A stretch of DNA of 64,000 nt from Gammaproteobacteria bacterium. GTDB lineage: Bacteria; Pseudomonadota; Gammaproteobacteria; DSM-16500. The stretch is from positions 1 through 64,000 of the forward strand of contig JABDCN010000001.1 in the NCBI GenBank assembly GCA_013288125.1. Direction: 5' to 3'. The notes beneath the pieces are model-generated. The model ran no database searches. It was not told the DNA's origin and saw nothing but the letters and a program-made list of their open reading frames with translations. The position numbers and the translations under genes were made by a program. Below are positions 1-7,282 of this stretch, in pieces (within the stretch, counting starts at the first letter, position 1; every line of letters starts with the position of its first letter).

Positions 1-921
1 TTGATAATAGGTGAAAAAGTGAAAGCTGAATTGCGTGGAAAACTGACGTTGAATGCACCACTGATAGCATATACTTCTTGGCGAACAGGTGGTTCAGCCG
101 ATGCACTTTATCTGCCGGCAGATTTAAAAGATCTCAAACTTTTTTTACAAGCTTTACCTCAAACGACACCGCTCACTTGGTTAGGATTAGGGAGTAATAC
201 ACTGATTCGTGATGGTGGTGTAGAGGGTTTAGTGGTTGTAACACAAGGTGGATTAGTTGATCTCAACCAAATTACACCAGGACTTATTCGAGCAGAAGCC
301 GGTGTGGCTTGTGCGCAATTAGCGCGTTTTAGTGCGCGACTTGGATTGACGGGATTAGAATTTATGGCTGGTATTCCCGGTACAGTTGGTGGTGCTTTAG
401 CGATGAACGCAGGCTGTTTTGGCGGAGAAACTTGGCGTTTTGTGCAATGTGTGGAAACGATCAATCGTCAGGGTGAAATCAATATACGAAGACCGCAAGA
501 TTTTGAAATTGGATATAGACATGTCGTTCGCTTTCCAGATGAATGGTTTGTCGCAGGGCATTTTGCTCTACAAGAAGGTGACAAAGAAAAATCATTACAA
601 GATATTCGTCTTTTATTAGATAAACGTACACAGACACAGCCCACAGGGACAGCAAATTGTGGTTCTGTTTTTCGAAATCCATCAGGTGATTACGCAGGTC
701 GTCTTATTGAGGAATGTGGTTTAAAAGGAAAATTACGGGGAGGAGCGTGTGTTTCTGATAAGCATGCGAACTTTATTATTAACGAACAAGGTGCAACGGC
801 CACGGATATAGAAAGATTGATTGAAGAAATCCGCGAAGCTGTTTTGCATAAAACAGGTATCCAATTAATTCCTGAAGTATGTATTATTGGTAAAAGCAGC
901 GATGGATCTCAGAAACGCTAA
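1..921 (+). CDS. murB: UDP-N-acetylenolpyruvoylglucosamine reductase (possibly 5'-incomplete)
   Basis: MurB is a FAD enzyme that uses NADPH to reduce UDP-GlcNAc-enolpyruvate to UDP-MurNAc, the second committed step of peptidoglycan precursor synthesis in the cytosol. The FAD-binding block is visible (WLGLGSNTLIRDGG near residues 60-73), followed by GLEFMAGIPGTVGGALAMNAG (in two parts, about 118-138) and the C-terminal segment GSVFRNPSGDYAGRLIEECG with its catalytic Ser region. The frame is open from base 1, so the start is uncertain: the TTG at 1 or the GTG at 19 could be used, or the start may lie outside the window. It is followed with overlap by ftsQ, as in a dcw cluster, but no ddl gene separates the two. 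Confidence 0.95.
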   Translation: MIIGEKVKAELRGKLTLNAPLIAYTSWRTGGSADALYLPADLKDLKLFLQALPQTTPLTWLGLGSNTLIRDGGVEGLVVVTQGGLVDLNQITPGLIRAEAGVACAQLARFSARLGLTGLEFMAGIPGTVGGALAMNAGCFGGETWRFVQCVETINRQGEINIRRPQDFEIGYRHVVRFPDEWFVAGHFALQEGDKEKSLQDIRLLLDKRTQTQPTGTANCGSVFRNPSGDYAGRLIEECGLKGKLRGGACVSDKHANFIINEQGATATDIERLIEEIREAVLHKTGIQLIPEVCIIGKSSDGSQKR

Positions 922-1621
922 CGTATCGCACCGTTTATTTTATTACCTTAAACTTTTGTTGTTAGGTTCTGTTATTCTCTCCGCTTGTTTTATATTAAAT
1001 CGAATGCATTTGTCACAATTTTTTCCTATTTCTACTGTACGAATTTATGGTGCACATCATATAGAACAAAAAGAAATAGAAACAGTATTACTTCCTTTGC
1101 TTAAACCGGGTTATTTTAATGTGAATATTGAGCATATTCGTAATGAATTGGGAGAGTTGGCATGGATACGGGATAGCAGTGTTAAGCGGGCATGGCCAGA
1201 TGCTATCGATATTGTTTTAATCGAAAAGAAACCAGTGGCTTATTGGAACAATCAAGCATTACTGAGTGAGTCGGGTGATATATTTACGCCTAAACGCGAA
1301 ACGTATCCTGTTTTACTTCCCGAGTTAATTGGACCAGATGGACAACAAATTATGGTGTTAAATTATTTTAAAGACATTGATCGCTTGTTGTTACCATTAC
1401 ATGTTAAAATGACTCGACTAGAGCTGACGCCGTACTTAACTTGGAAGTTAACATTGGATAATGGAATGATCTTGCAAATAGGCCACAAAGATATCTTGAC
1501 TCGCCTCGATCATTTTGTGAAAGTGTACCCCAAAATCGTCGGGGAGCGGGCGAAAGATGTAGAATCCGTTGATTTACGTTATTCTAATGGTGTAGCGGTG
1601 CGATGGAAAGTGCCGAGCTAA
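902..1621 (+). CDS. ftsQ: Cell division protein FtsQ
   Basis: FtsQ is the bitopic divisome protein that bridges FtsA/FtsZ-side and periplasmic partners (FtsB/FtsL). The predicted 239-residue protein has a short cytosolic tail, one membrane segment (about residues 12-33, rich in Leu/Ile/Ser) and then a POTRA domain opening with STVRIYGAHHIEQKEIE and continuing through the WPDAIDIVLIEKKPVAYW stretch. A TTG at 887 would give a longer form; I prefer the ATG at 902. Either way the gene overlaps the end of murB, so translational coupling is likely. Identification rests on position between murB and ftsA plus the POTRA pattern. Confidence 0.9.
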   Translation: MDLRNANVSHRLFYYLKLLLLGSVILSACFILNRMHLSQFFPISTVRIYGAHHIEQKEIETVLLPLLKPGYFNVNIEHIRNELGELAWIRDSSVKRAWPDAIDIVLIEKKPVAYWNNQALLSESGDIFTPKRETYPVLLPELIGPDGQQIMVLNYFKDIDRLLLPLHVKMTRLELTPYLTWKLTLDNGMILQIGHKDILTRLDHFVKVYPKIVGERAKDVESVDLRYSNGVAVRWKVPS

Positions 1622-1644
1622 ACTAACATTGGACGAAATATATT

Positions 1645-2883
1645 ATGCCAAAAAAACCAATAAACAAAGATCTCTTAGTCGGTATCGATATCGGTACTTC
1701 AAAAGTCGTTACCTTAGTTGGTGAAGTCACGCTGGATGGAAAATTAAATATCATTGGATTTGGTACACATCCCTCACAAGGTTTAAAACGCGGTGTGGTT
1801 GTGAATATCGAATCGACTGTTCAATCCATTCAACGTTCTGTTGAAGATGCAGAACACATGGCAGGTTGTGAAATTTTTTCTGCCTATACTGGTATTGCGG
1901 GCAGCCATATTCGCAGTATTAATTCTCATGGCATTGTCGCTATTCGTGATAATGAAGTTTCTGCTCATGATGTGGACCGTGTGATTGATGCGGCAAAAGC
2001 CATTGCTATTCCTGCTGATCAAAAAATCTTACATGTTTTACCACAAGAATTTATTATCGATCATCAAGATTCTATTCGAGAACCTGTTGGGATGTCGGGT
2101 GTACGCCTTGAGGCTAAAGTGCACATTGTGACAGGCGCGGTGAGTGCTGCTCAAAATATTGTGAAATGTATGAAGCGCTGTGGATTAACAGCAAGTGATA
2201 TCGTATTGGAACAATTTGCCTCTAGTCAGTCCATTTTAACGGAGGATGAAAAAGAATTAGGGGTTTGTATGATCGATATTGGCGGCGGTACATGCGATAT
2301 CGCTATTTTTACCGATGGTGCTATTCGTCATACGGCAGTCATTCCTATCGCAGGTGATCAAGTCACAAACGATATTGCCATTGCTTTACGCACACCAACG
2401 CGTAATGCGGAAGAAATTAAAATCAATCATGGATGCGCTTTGCAAGATTTAGTTGATAGTAACCAGATGATTGATATCCCAACAACGGGCGATAGAGTGC
2501 CAAAGCGTATTCCGGCGCGGGCTTTGGCAGAAGTGGTTGAAGCGCGATATGAAGAATTATTTACGTTAGCTTATACTGAATTACAACGAAGCGGCTTGGC
2601 AGAATCTATGGCAGCAGGTATTGTTTTAACAGGCGGGGCTTCTAAAGTGTTGGGTGCGCAAGAATTGGCGGAACGTATTTTTAAAATACCAGTACGCATC
2701 GGAAGACCGCACAATGTGTCTGGTTTGCCTGATATTATCCACAATCCTATTTACGCAACGGGGGTGGGTTTGTTAGTGTATGGACACAGACAACGACAAA
2801 ATCAACGTGAGACAGTGATCACGCAGTCTAATATGAAAAGTTTATGGTCACGCATGAAGAATTGGTTTCAAGGTAATTTTTAA
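1645..2883 (+). CDS. ftsA: Cell division protein FtsA
   Basis: FtsA is the actin-like ATPase that tethers FtsZ filaments to the inner membrane and recruits later divisome proteins. The 412-residue product begins with LLVGIDIGTSKVVTLVGE (phosphate-1 motif), carries the second phosphate loop CMIDIGGGTCDIAIF near 210-225 and the adenosine motif VLTGGASKVLGA near 328. It ends in a basic/aromatic tail (SLWSRMKNWFQGNF) that fits the membrane-targeting amphipathic helix. It starts 23 bases after ftsQ. No strong Shine-Dalgarno is visible before the ATG, suggesting coupling to ftsQ. Confidence 0.97.
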   Translation: MPKKPINKDLLVGIDIGTSKVVTLVGEVTLDGKLNIIGFGTHPSQGLKRGVVVNIESTVQSIQRSVEDAEHMAGCEIFSAYTGIAGSHIRSINSHGIVAIRDNEVSAHDVDRVIDAAKAIAIPADQKILHVLPQEFIIDHQDSIREPVGMSGVRLEAKVHIVTGAVSAAQNIVKCMKRCGLTASDIVLEQFASSQSILTEDEKELGVCMIDIGGGTCDIAIFTDGAIRHTAVIPIAGDQVTNDIAIALRTPTRNAEEIKINHGCALQDLVDSNQMIDIPTTGDRVPKRIPARALAEVVEARYEELFTLAYTELQRSGLAESMAAGIVLTGGASKVLGAQELAERIFKIPVRIGRPHNVSGLPDIIHNPIYATGVGLLVYGHRQRQNQRETVITQSNMKSLWSRMKNWFQGNF

Positions 2884-2900
2884 TAATAGTGCCAGATAAA

Positions 2901-2997
2901 GATAGTAGATATTTGTTTTCTGGCGACTGGATTACAGGATGTAACCCAGAGCGCCATGGATGGCGCGTTTGGAGCAAGAAAACAAAGTATCTACTAT
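2901..2997. repeat. Multi-hairpin palindromic element with GGAT loops between ftsA and ftsZ
   Basis: About 20-base inverted arms (roughly 2902-2920 and 2977-2997, one bulged base) enclose two smaller hairpins: TTAC-aggat-GTAA (2932-2944) and GCGCCA-TGGA-TGGCGC (2951-2966). Four GGA trinucleotides occur in about 45 bases, two of them in hairpin loops. The element occupies almost all of the 144-base ftsA-ftsZ gap and ends just before the ftsZ ribosome-binding site. It could be a mobile palindrome, a cis RNA structure, or both. Confidence 0.7.
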
Positions 2998-3027
2998 TTT
3001 TAGCTGGAATCTTCTTTGGAGAATGAC

Positions 3028-4245
3028 ATGTTTGAATTGCTAGATACGTGTCAACAAAATGCCGTCATTAAAGTGGTAGGCATAGGTGGTGGCGGTGGGA
3101 ATGCGATAGAGCACATGATGGCAGGTCATATTGAAGGTGTTGAATTTATTGCCGCGAACACCGATTCCCAGGCAATAAAAAACTCATCTGCTAATACGAT
3201 TATTCAATTGGGTGAAAATATTACCCGTGGTTTAGGCGCTGGCGCGAATCCTGAAGTAGGGCGCCGTGCAGCGGAAGAAGATAGAGAAAAAATTCGTACC
3301 GCATTGACTGGCGCTGATATGGTATTTTTAGCAGCCGGTATGGGCGGTGGTACAGGAACAGGGGCAGCGCCTGTTTTTGCGCAAATTGCAAAAGAATTAG
3401 GGATATTAACTGTCGCGGTGACAACCAAACCATTTTCATTTGAAGGTAAGATGCGTCTTCAAACAGCAGAACAAGGTATTGCTAATTTATCTCAATATGT
3501 CGATTCGCTTATTACGATTCCAAATAATAAATTACTGAGTGTGCTTGGCAAAAATGTCACACTGATTAATGCATTTAAAGCGGCGAATGATGTTTTACGC
3601 GGCGCTGTGCAGGGTATAGCTGAATTAATTACCCGTCCTGGTTTAATCAATGTTGATTTTGCGGATGTTCGTACGGTGATGTCTGAAATGGGAATGGCCA
3701 TGATGGGAACCGGCGTTAGTTCAGGTGACAATCGTGCTCGTTTAGCGGCTGAAGCGGCTATAGCAAGTCCTTTATTAGAAGATGTCGATTTAACAGGTGC
3801 AAAAGGTGTATTAGTCAATATTACAGCGGGGTTAGACCTTTCAATTGGTGAATTTGAAGAAGTCGGAGAAGTGATGAAAGGAATTACTTCCGATGGTGCT
3901 ACGGTTGTTGTTGGTACTGTTATTGATCCAGAATTACGTGATGAAGTGCGGGTTACTGTCATTGTCACTGGTTTGGGAAGAAAGCAAGTGGCTGCCGCGC
4001 TTAGAATGCCTGCTATCGAAACAGTGGCCCATAAACCGCTAGAATCTTCTCTCGATTACGAACAATTTGATAAGCCCGCTATTATGCGTCGTCAACATGT
4101 TTCTCCGGCTCTCTCTCGTGTTGAACCAGCATCAACTCATGCGTCAACCTCTCGAGTTTTACCTGATAATAAGCCGCATGATATTGATTATTTGGATATT
4201 CCTGCATTCTTACGTAGGAAAGAGGAAGAAGAAAGAGCGGAATAG
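3028..4245 (+). CDS. ftsZ: Cell division GTPase FtsZ
   Basis: FtsZ is the tubulin-like GTPase that forms the Z ring. Glycine-rich loop IGGGGGNA sits near residue 20, the tubulin signature GGGTGTG near 100, and NVDFADVRTVMS near 205. The C-terminal peptide DIDYLDIPAFLRRKEE is the conserved binding site for FtsA/ZipA. I choose the ATG at 3028 because GGAGA lies six bases upstream; the TTG at 3016 has no such support. The linker (about residues 320-380) is Ser/Pro-rich as usual. The product of 405 residues is slightly longer than the E. coli protein. Confidence 0.98.
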   Translation: MFELLDTCQQNAVIKVVGIGGGGGNAIEHMMAGHIEGVEFIAANTDSQAIKNSSANTIIQLGENITRGLGAGANPEVGRRAAEEDREKIRTALTGADMVFLAAGMGGGTGTGAAPVFAQIAKELGILTVAVTTKPFSFEGKMRLQTAEQGIANLSQYVDSLITIPNNKLLSVLGKNVTLINAFKAANDVLRGAVQGIAELITRPGLINVDFADVRTVMSEMGMAMMGTGVSSGDNRARLAAEAAIASPLLEDVDLTGAKGVLVNITAGLDLSIGEFEEVGEVMKGITSDGATVVVGTVIDPELRDEVRVTVIVTGLGRKQVAAALRMPAIETVAHKPLESSLDYEQFDKPAIMRRQHVSPALSRVEPASTHASTSRVLPDNKPHDIDYLDIPAFLRRKEEEERAE

Positions 4246-4273
4246 GTTCGTTGGTAATTTTGCTATGCTGCGA

Positions 4274-4425
4274 CATACACACTAACTCGTTGTCCCGCGG
4301 CTTGTCATTGTACTTAAGCCCGTCGTCCCGCGGCTTGTCCGCGGGATCCAGAAAATGACAAACAAATTTACATATGTTCTCTGGATCCCGCGGACAAGCC
4401 GCGGGACGACGGGTTAGTGTGTATG
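4274..4425. repeat. Palindromic repeat family A, copy 1 (with a partial left-arm duplication)
   Basis: The core arms at 4319-4351 and 4381-4413 are perfect inverted repeats built on CCCGCGGCTTGTCCGCGGG followed by GATCCAG. Outside them lie a second pair of complementary arms (4274-4286 and 4413-4425, CATACACACTAAC and its complement) not shared with the other family A copies. An extra truncated arm (4287-4319) is inserted on the left. The rest of the 322-base gap between ftsZ and lpxC holds only AT-rich sequence, presumably with the lpxC promoter, which I could not assign. Confidence 0.9.
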
Positions 4426-4567
4426 ATAAAAAACAACTCAGCCTAGCGAATTGTAATTACCAATACCTATCCATAAAAACCCTAAACAAAATAGTCGATT
4501 TTTTGTTTCGTAAAAATATAACATTATGTTAATATGTTGAAGTGTTTTTGAACTTTAGAAGCCAGAG

Positions 4568-5482
4568 ATGATAAGACAGCGTACCTTAAAGAATGTAATA
4601 AAAGCCACCGGTATTACTTTGCATGGTGGCGAACGAGCAGAACTCATTTTACGTCCAGCGCCTGTGAATTCAGGCATTTTGTTTCGCCGAATCGATCTTG
4701 AACCCATTGTAGAAATGAAAGCATTGGCCGAACATGTTGGTGATACAACATTATCGACCACCTTAATGAATGGTAAAGTGCGCGTTTCTACTGTTGAGCA
4801 TTTACTTTCCGCCTTTGCTGGCTTGGGTATTGATAATGCTTATGTTGATGTGACTGCTTCTGAAATACCCATTATGGATGGTAGTGCTGGCCCCTTTGTT
4901 TTTCTTATTCAATCTGCTGGCATTGAAGAACAATCAGCTCCTAAGCGATTTATTCGTATTAAACGTAAATTAAAAATTACTGATGGTGATAAATGGGCTG
5001 CTTTTGAACCTTTTAATGGATTTAAAGTGACGTTTACCATTGATTTTGATCATCCCCTTTTTAAATCACAATCCAAAACAGCGACATTAGATTTTTCTAG
5101 TCTTTCTTATGTAAAAGAAGTTAGCCGTGCACGCACATTTGGCTTTATGGCTGATTTTGAAAAATTACAAGCGATGAATTTAGCACGCGGTGCAAGTTTA
5201 GATAATGCAATTGCGATCGATGAATATCGTATTCTTAATGAAGATGGATTGCGTTATGAAAATGAATTTGTTAAACATAAAATTCTTGATGCAGTTGGCG
5301 ATTTATATTTATTAGGCTCTAGTTTGATTGGCGCTTATACGGGCTATAAATCAGGACATGGCCTAAATAATAAAATATTGCGGCATTTATTGGCCGATCA
5401 AACTGCGTGGGAATATGTGACTTTCGAAGACACCAAAACCGCTCCGATTTCTTATCTGAGACCTCTGTTAGTTGAAGCATAA
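4568..5482 (+). CDS. lpxC: UDP-3-O-acyl-N-acetylglucosamine deacetylase
   Basis: LpxC is the zinc enzyme that performs the committed step of lipid A synthesis, removing the acetyl group from UDP-3-O-acyl-GlcNAc in the cytosol. Zinc and catalytic motifs are present: [18 protein letters not shown] (first zinc His near residue 79), the [14 protein letters not shown] block (second His and the Asp ligand) and the C-terminal GHGLNNKIL with the catalytic His. The 304-residue length is typical. It follows ftsZ as in E. coli and Coxiella, but separated by a palindromic repeat, so it probably has its own promoter. Confidence 0.97.
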   Translation: MIRQRTLKNVIKATGITLHGGERAELILRPAPVNSGILFRRIDLEPIVEMKALAEHVGDTTLSTTLMNGKVRVSTVEHLLSAFAGLGIDNAYVDVTASEIPIMDGSAGPFVFLIQSAGIEEQSAPKRFIRIKRKLKITDGDKWAAFEPFNGFKVTFTIDFDHPLFKSQSKTATLDFSSLSYVKEVSRARTFGFMADFEKLQAMNLARGASLDNAIAIDEYRILNEDGLRYENEFVKHKILDAVGDLYLLGSSLIGAYTGYKSGHGLNNKILRHLLADQTAWEYVTFEDTKTAPISYLRPLLVEA

Positions 5483-5601
5483 ATACTCATTCTTTTATTA
5501 CATCTTTTAAAAGATAAAGCGCATTATTATTTATTTTTCAAGCACCAGCTATATTAAATCAATAACATCTAAAAAATTAACAGGTTAAATACTTACTATT
5601 T

Positions 5602-5644
5602 TACTTGTTACAAGTATTGACAATTAATATTAAGAGCTTATAAT
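5602..5644 (+). promoter_or_regulatory. Consensus sigma-70 promoter with abutting operator-like palindrome
   Basis: TTGACA (5617-5622) and TATAAT (5639-5644) are both perfect hexamers, 16 bases apart. A 15-base near-perfect palindrome, TACTTGTTACAAGTA (5602-5616), ends exactly where the -35 begins, the expected place for an autorepressing XRE antitoxin. Transcription should start near 5651, which places it downstream of the ATG at 5647. Confidence 0.75.
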
Positions 5645-5655
5645 TTATGTTAACA

Positions 5656-6009
5656 ATGAAAAAAGTCATTTATGTAGGAAGCGTGCAGAAAGATATTCAA
5701 TCTTTTCCCGTAAAAGCACGGCAGCGAATGATGACGGCACTGACAGTAATAAGTGCGGGGGTAGCGCTCAGCCCAAAAGAATTTAAATATATGACAACCG
5801 TAGGCGCGGGTTGTTACGAATTAAGATTGAAAATAGATCGTCAGTATCGTGTATTTTACGTGGCCAAATTTAATGAAGCAGTTTATGTGCTTCATGCGTT
5901 TGTTAAAAAGACGCAGCAAACAAATAAAAAAGATCTCGATTTAGGTGTTTCACGTTATAAAGCTTTGCTGCATTATCGTAAGGAGAAAAAATATGACAGA
6001 CAAGATTGA
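5656..6009 (+). CDS. HigB/Gp49-like (RelE superfamily) type II toxin
   Basis: The roughly 117-residue basic protein has the phage Gp49/HigB-like layout: an N-terminal KDIQSFP helix, then GCYELRLKIDRQYRVFYV, and YVLHAFVKKTQQTNKKDL with the conserved Phe-Val-Lys-Lys-Thr core. Proteins of this family cleave mRNA on or near the ribosome. The toxin precedes its antitoxin, which is the HigBA order. The ATG at 5647 lies almost inside the -10 box and should be upstream of the transcript start, so I choose the ATG at 5656. That leaves an almost leaderless mRNA. The exact subfamily is inferred from motifs only. Confidence 0.85.
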   Translation: MKKVIYVGSVQKDIQSFPVKARQRMMTALTVISAGVALSPKEFKYMTTVGAGCYELRLKIDRQYRVFYVAKFNEAVYVLHAFVKKTQQTNKKDLDLGVSRYKALLHYRKEKKYDRQD

Positions 6010-6352
6010 ATTTATTGAAAGTGAAGGTAACCTATTTGAAGATGTTGGCTTTGAAAAGCAGGAAGCGAGAAAACTTCAATTTAAGTCTTATTTGATGACT
6101 TCTTTAATTAAATACGTTAAAAGTAGAGGTTTTACACAGGTTGAAGCTGCTCATAAATTGGGTGTGACACCATCTAGGATGAGTAATTTGATGAATTATC
6201 GTATCGATTTATTTAGTGCTGAAATGTTGTTAGATATGATGGAGCGAGTTGGTTTTGGCATATATGAAAAAATAGAGATGGGTATTGACCATTATTTAAT
6301 GCATCCTTTGGGATCTAAAAAACTTAAACATCATACCAAACACGCACATTAA
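5993..6352 (+). CDS. XRE-family HTH antitoxin of the HigBA-like pair
   Basis: The product is a 119-residue DNA-binding protein. Residues about 45-80 form an XRE helix-turn-helix (FTQVEAAHKLGVTPSRMSNLM), followed by a short FSAEMLLDMMERVGFG helix pair typical of HTH antitoxins that partner Gp49-like toxins. It should neutralise the upstream toxin and repress the shared promoter at the palindrome 5602-5616. The start ATG at 5993 has AAGGAG about nine bases upstream and overlaps the toxin end by 17 bases, which couples their translation. An upstream in-frame ATG at 5945 is ignored because it lies in the toxin gene and lacks a ribosome-binding site. Confidence 0.88.
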   Translation: MTDKIEFIESEGNLFEDVGFEKQEARKLQFKSYLMTSLIKYVKSRGFTQVEAAHKLGVTPSRMSNLMNYRIDLFSAEMLLDMMERVGFGIYEKIEMGIDHYLMHPLGSKKLKHHTKHAH

Positions 6353-6360
6353 CATATTAA

Positions 6361-6473
6361 TAAACGTTCAAGTGATTGTCATCCTGAGCGTAGCGAAGGA
6401 TCACTAAGCAAGTATCATGACGTATTTTAGTGATCCTTCGCTACGCTCAGGATGACAATCACTTGAACGTTTA
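6361..6473. repeat. Palindromic repeat family B, copy 1
   Basis: Two 46-base arms (6361-6406 and 6428-6473) are perfect inverted repeats around a 21-base loop. The family B core begins GTCATCCTGAGCGTAGCGAA and ends GGATCACTA. The outer 17 bases of each arm (TAAACGTTCAAGTGATT) are not found in other copies. It lies between the antitoxin end and the converging dciA gene, so it could act as a bidirectional terminator. Confidence 0.92.
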
Positions 6474-6532
6474 TGTTTAATCTACTCACAGCTATATGAT
6501 TGTGACGCAATTGTGCGGATGTTTGGGATTTT

Positions 6533-6976
6533 TTATTCTTTCACTCGAGTTGCAATTTTTTCCATGACTGCCTTTAAATCTGGATCTGATAAAGCATCCG
6601 CTATTTCTTGAATTGTTTGCGCTGTTTCTTTTGAAAGTAAATCCATATTTTCTTGCGGTGTCATATCAGGAGGGGTGGTAACGGGCCTGACGAGATATTC
6701 TATTTTTTTAATCATCGATAGCGTAGAGAGTTGATTAAATTGTTTGATTAATTCTGGCGAAGAAAATCGTAATTGTGTTGCAACAGAGGCATTAGCGCAT
6801 AATAAAATTAAGGTGTCTTGGTTGATATTGGCTATCTGGCAATAAGGTCTTATGTTGGCGGGAAGTAATGGCGTGATTCGTGCATTTAATTCTTTTAAAT
6901 GCGCTGCTTTTTTGAAAATATATTGCAAGTCACGATCTGAGGAATCGAGATAATGACTGATTTTTTTTGTTTCCAT
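6533..6976 (-). CDS. dciA: DUF721/DciA-family protein (replicative helicase operator)
   Basis: The 147-residue protein matches the DUF721 pattern: a central domain with NINQDTLILLCANASVATQLRF and the following Leu-rich strand (about residues 50-100), preceded by a helical N-terminus. DciA proteins load or activate DnaB in bacteria that lack DnaC. A dciA gene next to secA, divergently oriented, is a known arrangement in gammaproteobacteria and takes the place of secM here. Assignment is by motif and context and was not searched. Confidence 0.75.
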   Translation of the reverse strand: METKKISHYLDSSDRDLQYIFKKAAHLKELNARITPLLPANIRPYCQIANINQDTLILLCANASVATQLRFSSPELIKQFNQLSTLSMIKKIEYLVRPVTTPPDMTPQENMDLLSKETAQTIQEIADALSDPDLKAVMEKIATRVKE

Positions 6977-7011
6977 TATTTAGATGTCCTTTTAGTTTTA
7001 GTTAAATTTTA

Positions 7012-7131
7012 GTTATACGCAGACCTGTCGTCCCGCGGCTTGTCCGCGGGATCCAGAAAATAATGAGTAAAATTTTTATACATTCACTGGATCCCGCGGA
7101 CAAGCCGCGGGACGACAGGTCTGCGTATAAC
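7012..7131. repeat. Palindromic repeat family A, copy 2
   Basis: Perfect 45-base arms (7012-7056 and 7087-7131) flank a 30-base AT-rich loop. The inner 30 bases match family A copies 1 and 3. The outer part (GTTATACGCAGACC and its complement) is private to this copy. It sits in the divergent dciA-secA gap, upstream of the probable secA promoter. Confidence 0.92.
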
Positions 7132-7215
7132 GACAAGCTCTGGAGATTTTTATCATCCATAAGGTTTATTTTCCTAAATTTGCCCATATCTTAATCTTGT
7201 CACCTCAAACTTAAT

Positions 7216-7243
7216 TTGACTTTTTTGCTAGACAAGGTAATGT
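7216..7243 (+). promoter_or_regulatory. Probable secA promoter
   Basis: TTGACT (7216-7221) and TAATGT (7238-7243), 16 bases apart, lie about 40 bases before the secA start. Both hexamers are close to sigma-70 consensus. No secM-like arrest ORF is seen between this site and secA, so SecM-type translational control is probably absent. Confidence 0.45.
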
Positions 7244-7282
7244 TTTCCATTGACTTTTTATTGATAAGAAGATGATTTTGAC

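Noticed and set aside
3016..3027. TTG start for ftsZ
   Set aside because: GGAGA is placed for the ATG at 3028, and FtsZ proteins begin MFEL-like here.
3492..3968. 158-residue antisense ORF in ftsZ
   Set aside because: Ser/Thr/Pro-rich shadow composition mirrors ftsZ codon use; no start signal.
7132..7282. A secM-like arrest gene before secA
   Set aside because: No ORF of suitable length or arrest motif is present; dciA occupies the position in the opposite direction.
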